DNA of 64,000 nt from an uncultured Verrucomicrobiales bacterium (GTDB lineage Bacteria; Verrucomicrobiota; Verrucomicrobiia; Verrucomicrobiales; Akkermansiaceae), in the NCBI GenBank assembly GCA_937928545.1, contig CALGJQ010000014.1, positions 141,852 to 205,851 on the forward strand. Reading direction: 5' to 3'. Shown here in pieces: positions 33,871 to 41,881 of this stretch. A program made the translations under genes and the position numbers. The notes below the pieces were generated by a model. The model had not been told where the DNA came from and made no database searches. It saw only the letters and a program-made list of their open reading frames with translations. Within the stretch, counting starts at the first letter, position 1. Each line of letters starts with the position of its first letter.

Positions 33871-33910
33871 TGAATGATGGGATGGGGCCCGAGCTTGGTT
33901 GGGGGCGGGG

Positions 33911-33932
33911 AGGACACTTTCCAAAGTGTCCT
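33911..33932. repeat. perfect short inverted repeat aggacactttccaaagtgtcct
   Basis: Ten-base arms with a two-base centre, between the PhoD-like start and the PQQ-propeller stop; preceded by gagcttggttggggg as in the other dispersed repeats. No T-run, so not a classical terminator. Confidence 0.75.
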
Positions 33933-33943
33933 TCCGTTTCGGG

Positions 33944-35182
33944 CTAGAGCTCGTAGCACATGAGGTGGTTTTGCTCACGGAGGTAGAGCTTGCCATCGGA
34001 GACGACGGGGTGGGCCCAGGATTCTTTTTCTTGGTGGGCAGGCATGAAGGAGCCTTTTTCTTCGTATCCTTGCGGGGTGGCTTTGACGAGGACGACGTGT
34101 CCACTTTGGTAGCGGTAGATGAGGTGATTATCGACATAAGTGACACAGGCTGAGCCGTGGCCGATTCCTTTTTCGGGTCCCCATTTGACTTCGCCAGTTT
34201 CTAGTTCGACGCAGATGGGGTCTCCGCCGTTGTGCTTGTGACCGCAGTAGATGTGGCCATCGATGAGGACCATGCCGCCGTGGTGGTTTTGGAGGGTTTT
34301 GGGTTTGAGGAAGTAGACTTCTTCGGCGGATTTGCCATCGAGCTTCAGGAGGGCGGATCCGGTGCCGTATCCGGTGGAGCCGAAGACGTGGTCGCCGCTG
34401 ACAATGGGGGTGGGAATGTTCGCAGTGGAGTTGGCGACTTTGTTGTAGTTCCAGAGGAATTTTCCGTCTTTGGCGCGAATGCCTATGAGGCCGCGACCGG
34501 TCATTTGGACATATTGTTTTACGCCTCCGGCATTTGAGATGACGATGGAGCTGTAGCCGGCGCCGTCTTTTCCTTTTTTACCGACTTCGCCGAGTTTGGT
34601 TTTCCATTTGGTGGCTCCGGTTTTTTTGTCGAGGGAGACGATGAATGCTTTGTCTGAGCCGGGGGTGCAGACGACGCGGTCGCCATCGACGAGGGGAGAT
34701 TCGGAGAAGCCCCAGCCGGACATCATTTTGCCGTCCCATTCTTCTTTGAAATCTTTGGACCAGAGGACTTTTCCTTTGGTGGAGAGGCAAGCGATGAGTC
34801 CGTTTGAGGCGGTGACGTAGAGGCGGTCGCCATCGATGGTGGGGACGCAGCGTGCTCCGTCATAGCCGTGTTTTGGAACTTCGTCGGTGACGGGGGTTTG
34901 CCAGAGGAGTTTGCCGTCTTTTTGTGAGATGGCGGAGACGCCTTGGCCGTTTTCGAAATTTCCGGTGGTGTAGATGACGCCGTCTGCAATGGAGACGGAG
35001 GAGAACCCTTTTCCGGTGCCTTCGACATTCCAGAGGAGTTTGGGAGGTGACTTTTTCCAGTCCTTGATGATTCCTGTTTCGGTAGAAAGTCCGGTGCGAT
35101 CAGGACCGCGCCACTGGGGCCAGTCTTTGGCTTGCAGGAGGGGGGAGGTGAGGATGAGGGCGGTCAGGGCAATTTTTTGCAT
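33944..35182 (-). CDS. secreted PQQ-like beta-propeller protein (BamB-like fold)
   Basis: 412 residues from ATG 35182 (signal MQKIALTALILTSPLLQA). The mature N-terminus KDWPQWRGPDRTGLS is the PQWRGPxRxG motif of a large PQQ-propeller family in Planctomycetes/Verrucomicrobia. Blades are marked by LLWQTPV, KVLWSKDFK, ATKWKTKLG, FLWNYNKVA and VKWGPEKG. No quinone-binding catalytic residues are evident; these proteins are probably scaffolds or binders. Separated from the PhoD-like gene by a short inverted repeat. Confidence 0.85.
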   Translation of the reverse strand: MQKIALTALILTSPLLQAKDWPQWRGPDRTGLSTETGIIKDWKKSPPKLLWNVEGTGKGFSSVSIADGVIYTTGNFENGQGVSAISQKDGKLLWQTPVTDEVPKHGYDGARCVPTIDGDRLYVTASNGLIACLSTKGKVLWSKDFKEEWDGKMMSGWGFSESPLVDGDRVVCTPGSDKAFIVSLDKKTGATKWKTKLGEVGKKGKDGAGYSSIVISNAGGVKQYVQMTGRGLIGIRAKDGKFLWNYNKVANSTANIPTPIVSGDHVFGSTGYGTGSALLKLDGKSAEEVYFLKPKTLQNHHGGMVLIDGHIYCGHKHNGGDPICVELETGEVKWGPEKGIGHGSACVTYVDNHLIYRYQSGHVVLVKATPQGYEEKGSFMPAHQEKESWAHPVVSDGKLYLREQNHLMCYEL

Positions 35183-35297
35183 GTCCTGTATTACGCCTAC
35201 TTTCATCGGATTCTACGATGAAAATTTTCCTGTTATTTGAATTTGGATTTTTCCCAAGTGCGGTTGGTGAGACGGGGTGGGAGTGGTGAATGGTGGA

Positions 35298-35377
35298 GGC
35301 TTGGATGAGGGGGATCTCACGCAGAGCAGCGGAGCAGCAGAGGGGGGGAGGTAGGGGAGGTAGGGGAGGTAGGGGAG
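35298..35377. repeat. dispersed repeat followed by 9-bp tandem repeat
   Basis: ggcttggatgagggggatct then cacgcagagcagcggagcag (35298-35342, same family as 26.7 and 52.1 kb), followed by gtaggggag repeated three times (35351-35377). Sits in the 443-bp gap between the PQQ-propeller start and the esterase start. Confidence 0.8.
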
Positions 35378-35439
35378 GTTGGTGTGCTCTTTGTTTTGTT
35401 CCTTTTTGGGCAGAGTGGGCTGGAGAGTGGCTGGGGCTG

Positions 35440-35601
35440 TTGATCCTTTCTTCATTCTTTGCGGTGCATATTGCTTTTGTCACTTGTGAAGCGGGCTTGG
35501 GTTATGAGCTGAAATATCGGAATTGGACGATGGGCTTGGTTTGGGGGACGATTGTGGGGTTCCCAGTTTTGGCTTTCGTTTTTGGGGTCTTGTCAGGCTG
35601 A
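35440..35601 (+). CDS. possible small membrane protein or truncated gene end
   Basis: From TTG 35440 the frame gives ~53 residues with two hydrophobic segments (LLILSSFFAVHIAFVTC, MGLVWGTIVGFPVLAFVFG). The open frame extends upstream only through the tandem repeat, where it reads GGRGGRGG. It may be the 3' end of a gene whose 5' part was overwritten by the repeat, or chance. Confidence 0.3.
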   Translation: MILSSFFAVHIAFVTCEAGLGYELKYRNWTMGLVWGTIVGFPVLAFVFGVLSG

Positions 35602-35625
35602 CTCTCATTGATCATCCTTTGCGCC

Positions 35626-36381
35626 ATGACTAAGGCTTTAGGAATAATGTTTGCGATGATCGGATTGGTGGTGGCAGAGTCGATTGAAGAGATGAAAGGA
35701 GAGGTTCATGAGAAGGATGGGAAGTCTTTGCCGTTTCGGTGGGCGAAGGTGGGTGAGTCTGAGAAGCCTGCTTTGGTTCTCTTTTTACATGGGGCTGGAG
35801 AGCGAGGATCAGACAATAAGGCGCAGTTGAAGCATGGCGTTTCCGATTTGTTGAAGTGGATTTCTGCGAACGATGAGAGTGCGGTGGTGATCGCTCCCCA
35901 ATGTAATACTGGGGTGTGGTGGGCTGATCTGCGTGGTTCTTATAAGTCGCCGAAGGGCGGGAAGTTAGCGGAGAAACAATCGGCGATGATGACGATGGTT
36001 TTTGAGGTGGTGGATCGATTGGCGAAGGAGCAGAAAGTTGACCCGAGTCGGATTTATGTCACGGGGCTTTCGATGGGAGGCTTTGGGAGCTTTGCGGCGG
36101 TGGCGCGGCGTCCTGATTTTTTTGCGGCCGCGATGCCGGTTTGTGGAGGGGGTGATCCCTCGACAGCTGCTCAGATGAAGGAGGTCCCTTTCTGGGTTTT
36201 TCATGGAGATGCTGATAAGGTGGTGCCCTTACATGCTTCACAAGTAATGGTTGAGGCGCTCAAAAAGGAGAAAGCGGCGGTGAAATTGCAGGTTTATCCC
36301 GGGGTGAGCCATGATTCTTGGACCGCGACTTACCAAAATCCCGAGGTTTGGAAGTGGCTTTTTGGTCACAAGAAAAAGTAG
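35626..36381 (+). CDS. secreted alpha/beta-hydrolase, PHB-depolymerase/feruloyl-esterase-like
   Basis: 251 residues from ATG 35626 (MTKALGIMFAMIGLVVAES signal). Serine hydrolase triad: nucleophile in YVTGLSMGGFGSF, Asp in FHGDADKVVPL and His in GVSHDSWTATY. The oxyanion region VLFLHGAGERGSDN is typical of the dienelactone-hydrolase/LpqC-like group. Predicted to cleave esters on polysaccharides or polyesters in the periplasm or outside. Confidence 0.88.
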   Translation: MTKALGIMFAMIGLVVAESIEEMKGEVHEKDGKSLPFRWAKVGESEKPALVLFLHGAGERGSDNKAQLKHGVSDLLKWISANDESAVVIAPQCNTGVWWADLRGSYKSPKGGKLAEKQSAMMTMVFEVVDRLAKEQKVDPSRIYVTGLSMGGFGSFAAVARRPDFFAAAMPVCGGGDPSTAAQMKEVPFWVFHGDADKVVPLHASQVMVEALKKEKAAVKLQVYPGVSHDSWTATYQNPEVWKWLFGHKKK

Positions 36382-36451
36382 GAGTTGCTCGCTTTCTTTC
36401 GATCAGCACTTGATCACGGCTCCTAGGTGGGGAAACCTCTTATTCTCTTTT

Positions 36452-37447
36452 ATGTCAGAAAACTCCACGTTCGCCGAAATTGGTGAGGCTTTCAAAGCTC
36501 ACAATTCATTTGCTGTTGTCAGTCACGTTCGTCCAGATGGTGACGCTATCGGCTCGATCTTAGCTTTGGGCCATGCGCTGGAGCAGATGGGGAAGTCGGT
36601 TCGCTATCTCAATAACGATGGCTGCCCCGAGAGTTTGGCCTTTCTTCCCGGGTCGGAGAAGGTGGAAGTGTCTTCAGAGGCGAAGGATGTCGATGTCGAG
36701 GTTGCCATCACTTTGGACACCGCTGCTCATTCTCGAGTGGGTGAAGGGAGTCTCGAAGCGATTAAGGACGCCAAGTTGATCATCAATATTGATCACCATG
36801 TTTCCAACCCTGGCTATGGTGACTTGAACTACATCGACTCGAATAGTCCAGCGACGGGGCAGATTATTTATGACCTTCTCATGGCTTTGGATCTGCCGAT
36901 TTCCGAGATCACGCGTGACTCAATTTACGTGGCAGTTTCGACCGATACGGGTTCCTTCCAGTATTCGGGAACCACACAAAGGACTTATGAAATGGCGGCG
37001 GACCTCGTGGCTCGTGGCTTGGACGTGGGGAAGATCAATGAATTGACCTATGACAGTCAGCCCTATCGAAAGGTCGAGCTGATGAGAGCTCTCCTGAATA
37101 CGCTGGACCGGAGTGATGAAGGGAAATTGGTTTGGTGGGATCTGAGTCTTGAGACTAAGAATGAACTTGGTTTGGTCGATGATGACACTGAGGGAATGAT
37201 CGACTTCATCCGCGCGGTGCAAGGGGTTTTGGTGGCGGTCTTCTTTGAAGATCTCGATGGAGGTAAGGTGCGAGTTTCGATGCGTTCCAAGGATCGTCGT
37301 TTGAATGCGAGTGAGATCTGCGGCGTCTTTGGCGGCGGTGGTCACGCACTTGCGGCGGGGATCCGGATGTCGGGGCCGATTTCGGATGCGCGCGAGAAGG
37401 TTCTCGCTGAGATTCGCGGGAGAATGAAGAGCGAGGGTCTTTCTTAA
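36452..37447 (+). CDS. nrnA: DHH-family oligoribonuclease / PAP phosphatase (NrnA)
   Basis: 331 residues from ATG 36452. DHH phosphoesterase motifs: VSHVRPDGDAIGS, ITLDTAAHSRVG, IINIDHHVSN (the DHH), AVSTDTGSFQYSG, and the DHHA1 C-terminal GGGGHALAAGIRMSG. NrnA degrades short RNA oligomers and 3'-phosphoadenosine 5'-phosphate. It is 12 bp upstream of truB, the conserved nrnA-truB pairing. The longer frame from 36311 overlaps the esterase gene and is noise. Confidence 0.92.
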   Translation: MSENSTFAEIGEAFKAHNSFAVVSHVRPDGDAIGSILALGHALEQMGKSVRYLNNDGCPESLAFLPGSEKVEVSSEAKDVDVEVAITLDTAAHSRVGEGSLEAIKDAKLIINIDHHVSNPGYGDLNYIDSNSPATGQIIYDLLMALDLPISEITRDSIYVAVSTDTGSFQYSGTTQRTYEMAADLVARGLDVGKINELTYDSQPYRKVELMRALLNTLDRSDEGKLVWWDLSLETKNELGLVDDDTEGMIDFIRAVQGVLVAVFFEDLDGGKVRVSMRSKDRRLNASEICGVFGGGGHALAAGIRMSGPISDAREKVLAEIRGRMKSEGLS

Positions 37448-37459
37448 TCAATTTATACA

Positions 37460-38194
37460 ATGCAAAATCCACAGAATTCAGAGGACCTGCCAAGCGGGGT
37501 TCTCTTGATTGATAAGGCTTCTGGCATGACATCTCATGATGTTGTGGCGATTGCTCGCCGCCAGCTAAACATGAAGAAGATTGGCCACTGCGGGACGCTT
37601 GATCCGATGGCGACTGGTTTGTTGATGTTGGTGATCAACCGGGCCACTAAGATTCAGGACCTTTTGATGAGTGAGGATAAAACCTACACGGGCACGATCA
37701 CGCTTGGCGCTACCACGAGCACGCAGGACAAAGAGGGAGAGATTGAAGAGGAAAAGGAAGTTCCTGATGTGAGCAAAGGCGATATTGAAACGGTCTTTGA
37801 TGAATTCATGGGCGACTTTGAGCAAATCCCGCCGATGGTTTCGGCGATTAAGAAGGATGGGGTTCCTCTCTATAAGTTGGCGCGTAAGGGACAAGTGGTG
37901 GAGCGGAAGCCTCGTGCGATTTACGTGAAGAAATACGAGGTTTCTCGAGTGGAACTTCCTGAGATTGATTTCACGGTCGATTGTTCGAAGGGTTTTTACG
38001 TCCGCACTTATGCTCATGACATTGGTCAAAAGCTGGGTTGCGGGGCTCACCTTAGCGCTTTGCGTAGGACCCGCTCTGGGAAGTTTAATTTGGAACGTGC
38101 GGTGCCAGTCGATGCTCTGAAGGTGGCAAGCCGCGAGGAATTGGTGGGTTCGTTCATCAGCCTTGCTGAGATTTCGTTGATGCGAGGAGCCTAG
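37460..38194 (+). CDS. truB: tRNA pseudouridine(55) synthase
   Basis: 244 residues. Makes pseudouridine 55 in the T-loop of tRNAs. Motifs: GVLLIDKASGMTSHDVV, the catalytic Asp in KKIGHCGTLDPMATGLL, KTYTGTITLGATT, QIPPMVSAIKKDGVPLYKLA and GFYVRTYAHDIGQKLGCGAHL. Length is shorter than E. coli TruB, lacking a full C-terminal PUA-like region. Second in the nrnA-truB-lspA run. Confidence 0.95.
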   Translation: MQNPQNSEDLPSGVLLIDKASGMTSHDVVAIARRQLNMKKIGHCGTLDPMATGLLMLVINRATKIQDLLMSEDKTYTGTITLGATTSTQDKEGEIEEEKEVPDVSKGDIETVFDEFMGDFEQIPPMVSAIKKDGVPLYKLARKGQVVERKPRAIYVKKYEVSRVELPEIDFTVDCSKGFYVRTYAHDIGQKLGCGAHLSALRRTRSGKFNLERAVPVDALKVASREELVGSFISLAEISLMRGA

Positions 38195-38219
38195 TTTTTA
38201 AATTTCATCACCATCCAGT

Positions 38220-38822
38220 ATGAATCGTATTCCGAAGCTCTTTTTGATTCTCTCGCTGCCACTCTATGTGCTCGATCAGGTGACGAAGTGGTGGGTGGTC
38301 TTTAAGTTTCATGAGCCCATCGGAGGCGATTTTGCGACGCCGGATCCTCCTGTTCCCGTGATTGACGGTTTCTTGTGGTGGTGGCGGGTTCACAACCAAG
38401 GCGTGGCTTTTGGCCTCGGCAATGGGACCACTTGGGCTCCCTTGGTCTTCACCTGCATCTTGATTTTGGCTTTGGTCATCATTACCGTTTTTTGGAGGAA
38501 AGGAGCTTTCATGAATCAGTCAGCTCGATTGGCAGCGGTGCTTTTGGTGGCGGGAGTCTGTGGAAATCTCACGGACCGATTGCTTCAGGGATTTTGGTTA
38601 GAGCAGCATGAAGAGAAGTCCTTTGTGACTCGGCTCTCGAAGGGATATGTGGTCGATTTCATCCGAGTGAAGCTGCCTTGGTATGACAAGATCGTGCCAA
38701 AGAGTGGGGGCTTCTTCCCGACCTTCAATGTCGCTGATTCCTGTATTTCAGTCGCGGCGGCGCTTTTGTTTATTTCAGCCTTTCGTCCGGAAGACGAGAA
38801 GGATGAGGGTGTTCGCGAGTGA
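38220..38822 (+). CDS. lspA: lipoprotein signal peptidase II
   Basis: 200 residues. Inner-membrane aspartyl protease that removes lipoprotein signal peptides. Catalytic Asp119 lies in GNLTDRLLQGF and Asp173 in TFNVADSCISV; the substrate-pocket motif VHNQGVAFG (usual NxGxAF) is at 58-66. A ~25-residue insertion precedes VVDFIRV. Several lipoproteins in this window are potential clients. It ends 2 bp from the convergent DUF2062 gene. Confidence 0.95.
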   Translation: MNRIPKLFLILSLPLYVLDQVTKWWVVFKFHEPIGGDFATPDPPVPVIDGFLWWWRVHNQGVAFGLGNGTTWAPLVFTCILILALVIITVFWRKGAFMNQSARLAAVLLVAGVCGNLTDRLLQGFWLEQHEEKSFVTRLSKGYVVDFIRVKLPWYDKIVPKSGGFFPTFNVADSCISVAAALLFISAFRPEDEKDEGVRE

Positions 38823-38824
38823 AC

Positions 38825-39439
38825 TCACTCTTTTGCCGCTTGCGCTTCTTCCTTCTTTTGCCGGGCGATGACCTTGGCTCGGGCTCGCTGATAGCGGGTC
38901 TTTGGGAGGAGGCGGGGCATGAGTGCGGAGAGGAGATAGACGATAGGAAAGGCTAAGATGAAGAGGAGGAAGCCGAGGGAAAGGAAGCCGAGGATGAAGC
39001 TTCCTCCATTGAGAGACTCGCCTTCCATGCCTGGGATGAATCCGAGAGGGACTTGAATTTTTTCTAAAATGGGATGAATCGGAATGTGGAGGCTTTCGCG
39101 GAGAAAGTCGCCAAAGCTCTCTTGAAAGAGCATCATCGGAAGCTGGGTGAGTGGATTGGTGACCCAGCAAGCGGCAAGTGCGATGGGGATATTGGCGCGG
39201 AAGAAGACGGACCAAATTCCCGCGAGAATCATTTGTCCCGGCATGGGCAACTGGGAAACGAAGAGGCCGATGGCAACGCCGGTGGCGACGGAGTCTCGGC
39301 AAGGATGCCAGAACTCTCGTTCAAACATCGGGGCGATGGTTCGCTGAAGCCATGCTCGTCGTTTAAGGCTTGGGCTGCGCAGGAAGCGATAGACCTTTCG
39401 GACTACGCGGAGATAGCGACGTTTAAATTCTGCGGCCAT
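38825..39439 (-). CDS. DUF2062 membrane protein
   Basis: 204 residues. Two to three membrane helices with the DUF2062 pattern: SVATGVAIGLFVSQLPMPGQM, FRANIPIALAACWVTNPLT, and a helix pair near the C-terminus, then a basic tail. Function unknown; family members occur beside glycosyltransferases and housekeeping genes. Confidence 0.8.
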   Translation of the reverse strand: MAAEFKRRYLRVVRKVYRFLRSPSLKRRAWLQRTIAPMFEREFWHPCRDSVATGVAIGLFVSQLPMPGQMILAGIWSVFFRANIPIALAACWVTNPLTQLPMMLFQESFGDFLRESLHIPIHPILEKIQVPLGFIPGMEGESLNGGSFILGFLSLGFLLFILAFPIVYLLSALMPRLLPKTRYQRARAKVIARQKKEEAQAAKE

Positions 39440-39488
39440 GGAGGGTTTCTGATGAATAGCTACGACTGGACCTCGATTTTTTCAAGAC

Positions 39489-40454
39489 TTACCAGAGAGC
39501 GTCAAACTCACAACTGTCTGAGATTAAACGGATCTGAGCGAGCCGCTCTGTCACTTGATCGGTCCAAGGATGAAATTCTGGGGGAATGGGGGCTTCATTT
39601 TGGAGCCACTCGTCAGACTTAGGATGCTTCACGCCGAGACGCCAAGCGTGGAGCATGAGGCGGGTGGCATTGCCAGGCTGGCGAGTGGGCTTGGCGTAGA
39701 TGGGGTCGCCGAGGAGCGGGTGGCCAAGAAAGCGATTGTGAACGCGGATTTGATGGGTGCGACCGGTGTGAAGGGCGCAGAGAATGAGCGAAGTGCCATC
39801 GTCGCGGGTGTGGAGAAGGTGGAGATCGGTGATGGCGGGTTTCCCCGAGCCGGGGTTGCAGACATCCATTCGTTGCCGGTGGACGGGGTGGCGGGCGATG
39901 TTGTTGAAAACGGTTTGGTGGGTTTGTGTTGGGGGCGATTGCGTGACGGCGAGGTAGAGTTTGGCAGTCTTGCGATCGGCAAATTGTCCGACAAGGTGCT
40001 TGAGCGAAGCATTGGTCTTTGCGGCGACGAGGCAGCCCGAGGTGTCTTTATCGAGGCGGTGGACGATGCCGGGGCGTCCTTCGCCACCTTCGCTGGCGAG
40101 TTCTCCTTTGCAGTGGTGGAGGAGGGCGTTGACGAGAGTGCCATTAGGGTTTCCCGCAGCTGGGTGGACGACCATGCCGGGGGCTTTGTTGATAACGATG
40201 ACCTCTGAGTCTTCGTGGAGAACCGAGAGGGGAATGTCTTCAGCCTCGGGTTCGAGCGGCTGTTCTTCGGGGACCTCGATCGTGATGACATCTCCCACCT
40301 TTAAGGCGGCGCGTGCTTTGACCTTGGAGTCATTGAGAAGGATGTGGCCCTCTTTGATGAGGGCTTGAATTTTAGAGCGCGAGAGCTCTGGAAGCTGGCC
40401 AGCGAGGAAGGCATCGAGCCGCTGACTAGATTCGTCTGAAACAGTGAGGGTCAT
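39489..40454 (-). CDS. rluD: RluD/RluA-family pseudouridine synthase with S4 domain
   Basis: 321 residues. The S4 RNA-binding domain is at 1-60 (QRLDAFLAGQLPELSRSKIQ). The catalytic region has GMVVHPAAGNPNGTLVNALL and RPGIVHRLDKDTSGCLVAAK with the active-site Asp, then LHTGRTHQIRVHNRFLGHPL. It modifies uridines in 23S rRNA (RluD-like positions 1911/1915/1917 by family). Its ATG overlaps the stop of the upstream DUF2238-like gene (taatg). Confidence 0.93.
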   Translation of the reverse strand: MTLTVSDESSQRLDAFLAGQLPELSRSKIQALIKEGHILLNDSKVKARAALKVGDVITIEVPEEQPLEPEAEDIPLSVLHEDSEVIVINKAPGMVVHPAAGNPNGTLVNALLHHCKGELASEGGEGRPGIVHRLDKDTSGCLVAAKTNASLKHLVGQFADRKTAKLYLAVTQSPPTQTHQTVFNNIARHPVHRQRMDVCNPGSGKPAITDLHLLHTRDDGTSLILCALHTGRTHQIRVHNRFLGHPLLGDPIYAKPTRQPGNATRLMLHAWRLGVKHPKSDEWLQNEAPIPPEFHPWTDQVTERLAQIRLISDSCEFDALW

Positions 40455-41047
40455 TAACCGCGGAAAAGAATCAAGACTCCTACAAAGAGGCAGCCGATCA
40501 GATTAGCGAAGAGGTCCCAGCAGGTATTTGCGTAACCATTGACTCCAATGTTGGCCATGAATTCGACGATTTCATTCATGGCCCCAATGCCCATCGCCGC
40601 AAAAATACAAAGGAAGATCATCCCCATGGAGGGATAGAGCTTACGGCCGAGACGTGATTGAATGCTGGCTCGGAGTGATTCCCAAATGAGCCAAGTGCAG
40701 GTTCCGAAGCCGAAGGCGTGAATGAGGTGATCATACTTCAGCCAAGTGCCGAGAACATACCAAGAGTAGAGAACTTGCTTCTCACCTTTAAAGTCCCAAT
40801 CGTCCGGGATTAAGACAAGCGCGCCGGCGAGGTGTAAGGCGCCCCAGAGGGTGAGTGACCAAAGAAGGGCTGAGGAGAAATTGACGCGCCGGTGGATGAG
40901 GGAAATGAGAGCGGCGATGGCGATGAAGAAGGGGATATAGATCTTCAAAAACTGCCAGTTTTGAAGGGTCACCGCAGCACTTATGGCAGCGACAAGATAA
41001 AGAACCGTAACGAGGATGACGGTACGAGGTAGGCGGACTTTCTTCAT
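40454..41047 (-). CDS. DUF2238/YjdF-like inner-membrane protein
   Basis: 197 residues with six predicted helices. Family-like motifs are KYDHLIHAFGFGTCTWL, GIGAMNEIVEFMANI and ANTCWDLFANLIGC, corresponding to the conserved H/D/E/WD positions of YjdF-type proteins. Function unknown. Stop-start overlap with rluD suggests co-translation. Confidence 0.7.
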   Translation of the reverse strand: MKKVRLPRTVILVTVLYLVAAISAAVTLQNWQFLKIYIPFFIAIAALISLIHRRVNFSSALLWSLTLWGALHLAGALVLIPDDWDFKGEKQVLYSWYVLGTWLKYDHLIHAFGFGTCTWLIWESLRASIQSRLGRKLYPSMGMIFLCIFAAMGIGAMNEIVEFMANIGVNGYANTCWDLFANLIGCLFVGVLILFRG

Positions 41048-41071
41048 ATCTCAGGTAAAATCTAGGGTGAA

Positions 41072-41878
41072 TTATCGCTGAGGGCGAGATGAAAGCGATT
41101 CTCTCTGAGTGAGTTTTATCAAGTGATAGGAGAGATCGCCGCGCTGGTAGGCAAGGCGGAGGAGGGGGAAGGTCCAAAGAAGGGCGGGGCGTTTGAGGAT
41201 GGATAAGAATAAGGTGGGAATGAGCTTTGGGCTTTTGAAGGGGAGAAAGAGGGCCTTTTTGAGGAGAGAAGTCCAAGTTTGGGCCACTTTTTGGGAGAGA
41301 TCGTCGGTAAAAGAGACTTCGAATCCCTGACGTCGGGCGAGAGAGAGGAAGGAATCGAGGCTACGCCACGGTGGGAGGTCTCCGGTTTTGGCGAGGTGCG
41401 CAAGGAGGGGGCTTCCTCCGTGGTCGGAAAACCAATCGCAGATAATCCACGGGGCTCCGGGTTTGAGGGCTTGATGGTTTTTTTCTAGGAGCGCTTCAAA
41501 ATCCGCAAAGTGTGAGATGCTTTCGAGGGCGATTGCTGCGTCGAAGCTTTGTGGAGTGAACTTTTGGTCAAGCCAGTGGCCGCTGAGGATGGTGAGGTTT
41601 TCGGAGGGTGAGATGGCTTCAGCTTGGACTTGAGATGAGGTGCAGGCCGTGACGAGGCAGTTGAAGTTGCGGATCAAGCGATGGGCGAGGGTTCCATAGC
41701 CGCAGCCGATGTCTGCGATGTGGCCGTGGAACTGTCCGTGTTTGAGGATCTCTTGGATGAGGTTTTCTTTTGCTTCCTCAGTGCCTTCGTTCCCTGTGAT
41801 CCAGAAGCCATGGTGGAGCGATTCCCCCCAGATGGCTCGATACATGGGGTCGAGGTCGTCGTAAATTTGGCCGGGCAT
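41072..41878 (-). CDS. class I SAM-dependent methyltransferase
   Basis: 268 residues. SAM-binding motif I is GHIADIGCGYGTLAHRL, followed by LTILSGHWLDQKFTPQSFDA (motif II region) and FDAAIALESISHFAD. The N-terminus YDDLDPMYRAIWGESLHHGF resembles tocopherol/sarcosine-type methyltransferases (WG..LHHGxW). Substrate unknown. It starts 3 bp after the FMN/4Fe-4S gene, so the two are probably one operon. Confidence 0.85.
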   Translation of the reverse strand: MPGQIYDDLDPMYRAIWGESLHHGFWITGNEGTEEAKENLIQEILKHGQFHGHIADIGCGYGTLAHRLIRNFNCLVTACTSSQVQAEAISPSENLTILSGHWLDQKFTPQSFDAAIALESISHFADFEALLEKNHQALKPGAPWIICDWFSDHGGSPLLAHLAKTGDLPPWRSLDSFLSLARRQGFEVSFTDDLSQKVAQTWTSLLKKALFLPFKSPKLIPTLFLSILKRPALLWTFPLLRLAYQRGDLSYHLIKLTQRESLSSRPQR

Positions 41879-41881
41879 TTT

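Noticed and set aside
33911..33932. Inverted repeat as a rho-independent terminator
   Set aside because: Stem is perfect but there is no T-run on either side; kept only as a repeat.
33871..34146. N-terminal extension of the PhoD-like phosphatase
   Set aside because: Ser/Thr/Lys-rich shadow of the PQQ gene; a clean signal peptide begins at 33870.
36311..36451. Longer NrnA start at 36311
   Set aside because: Overlaps the esterase gene and has no DHH-family text; ATG 36452 gives the normal length.
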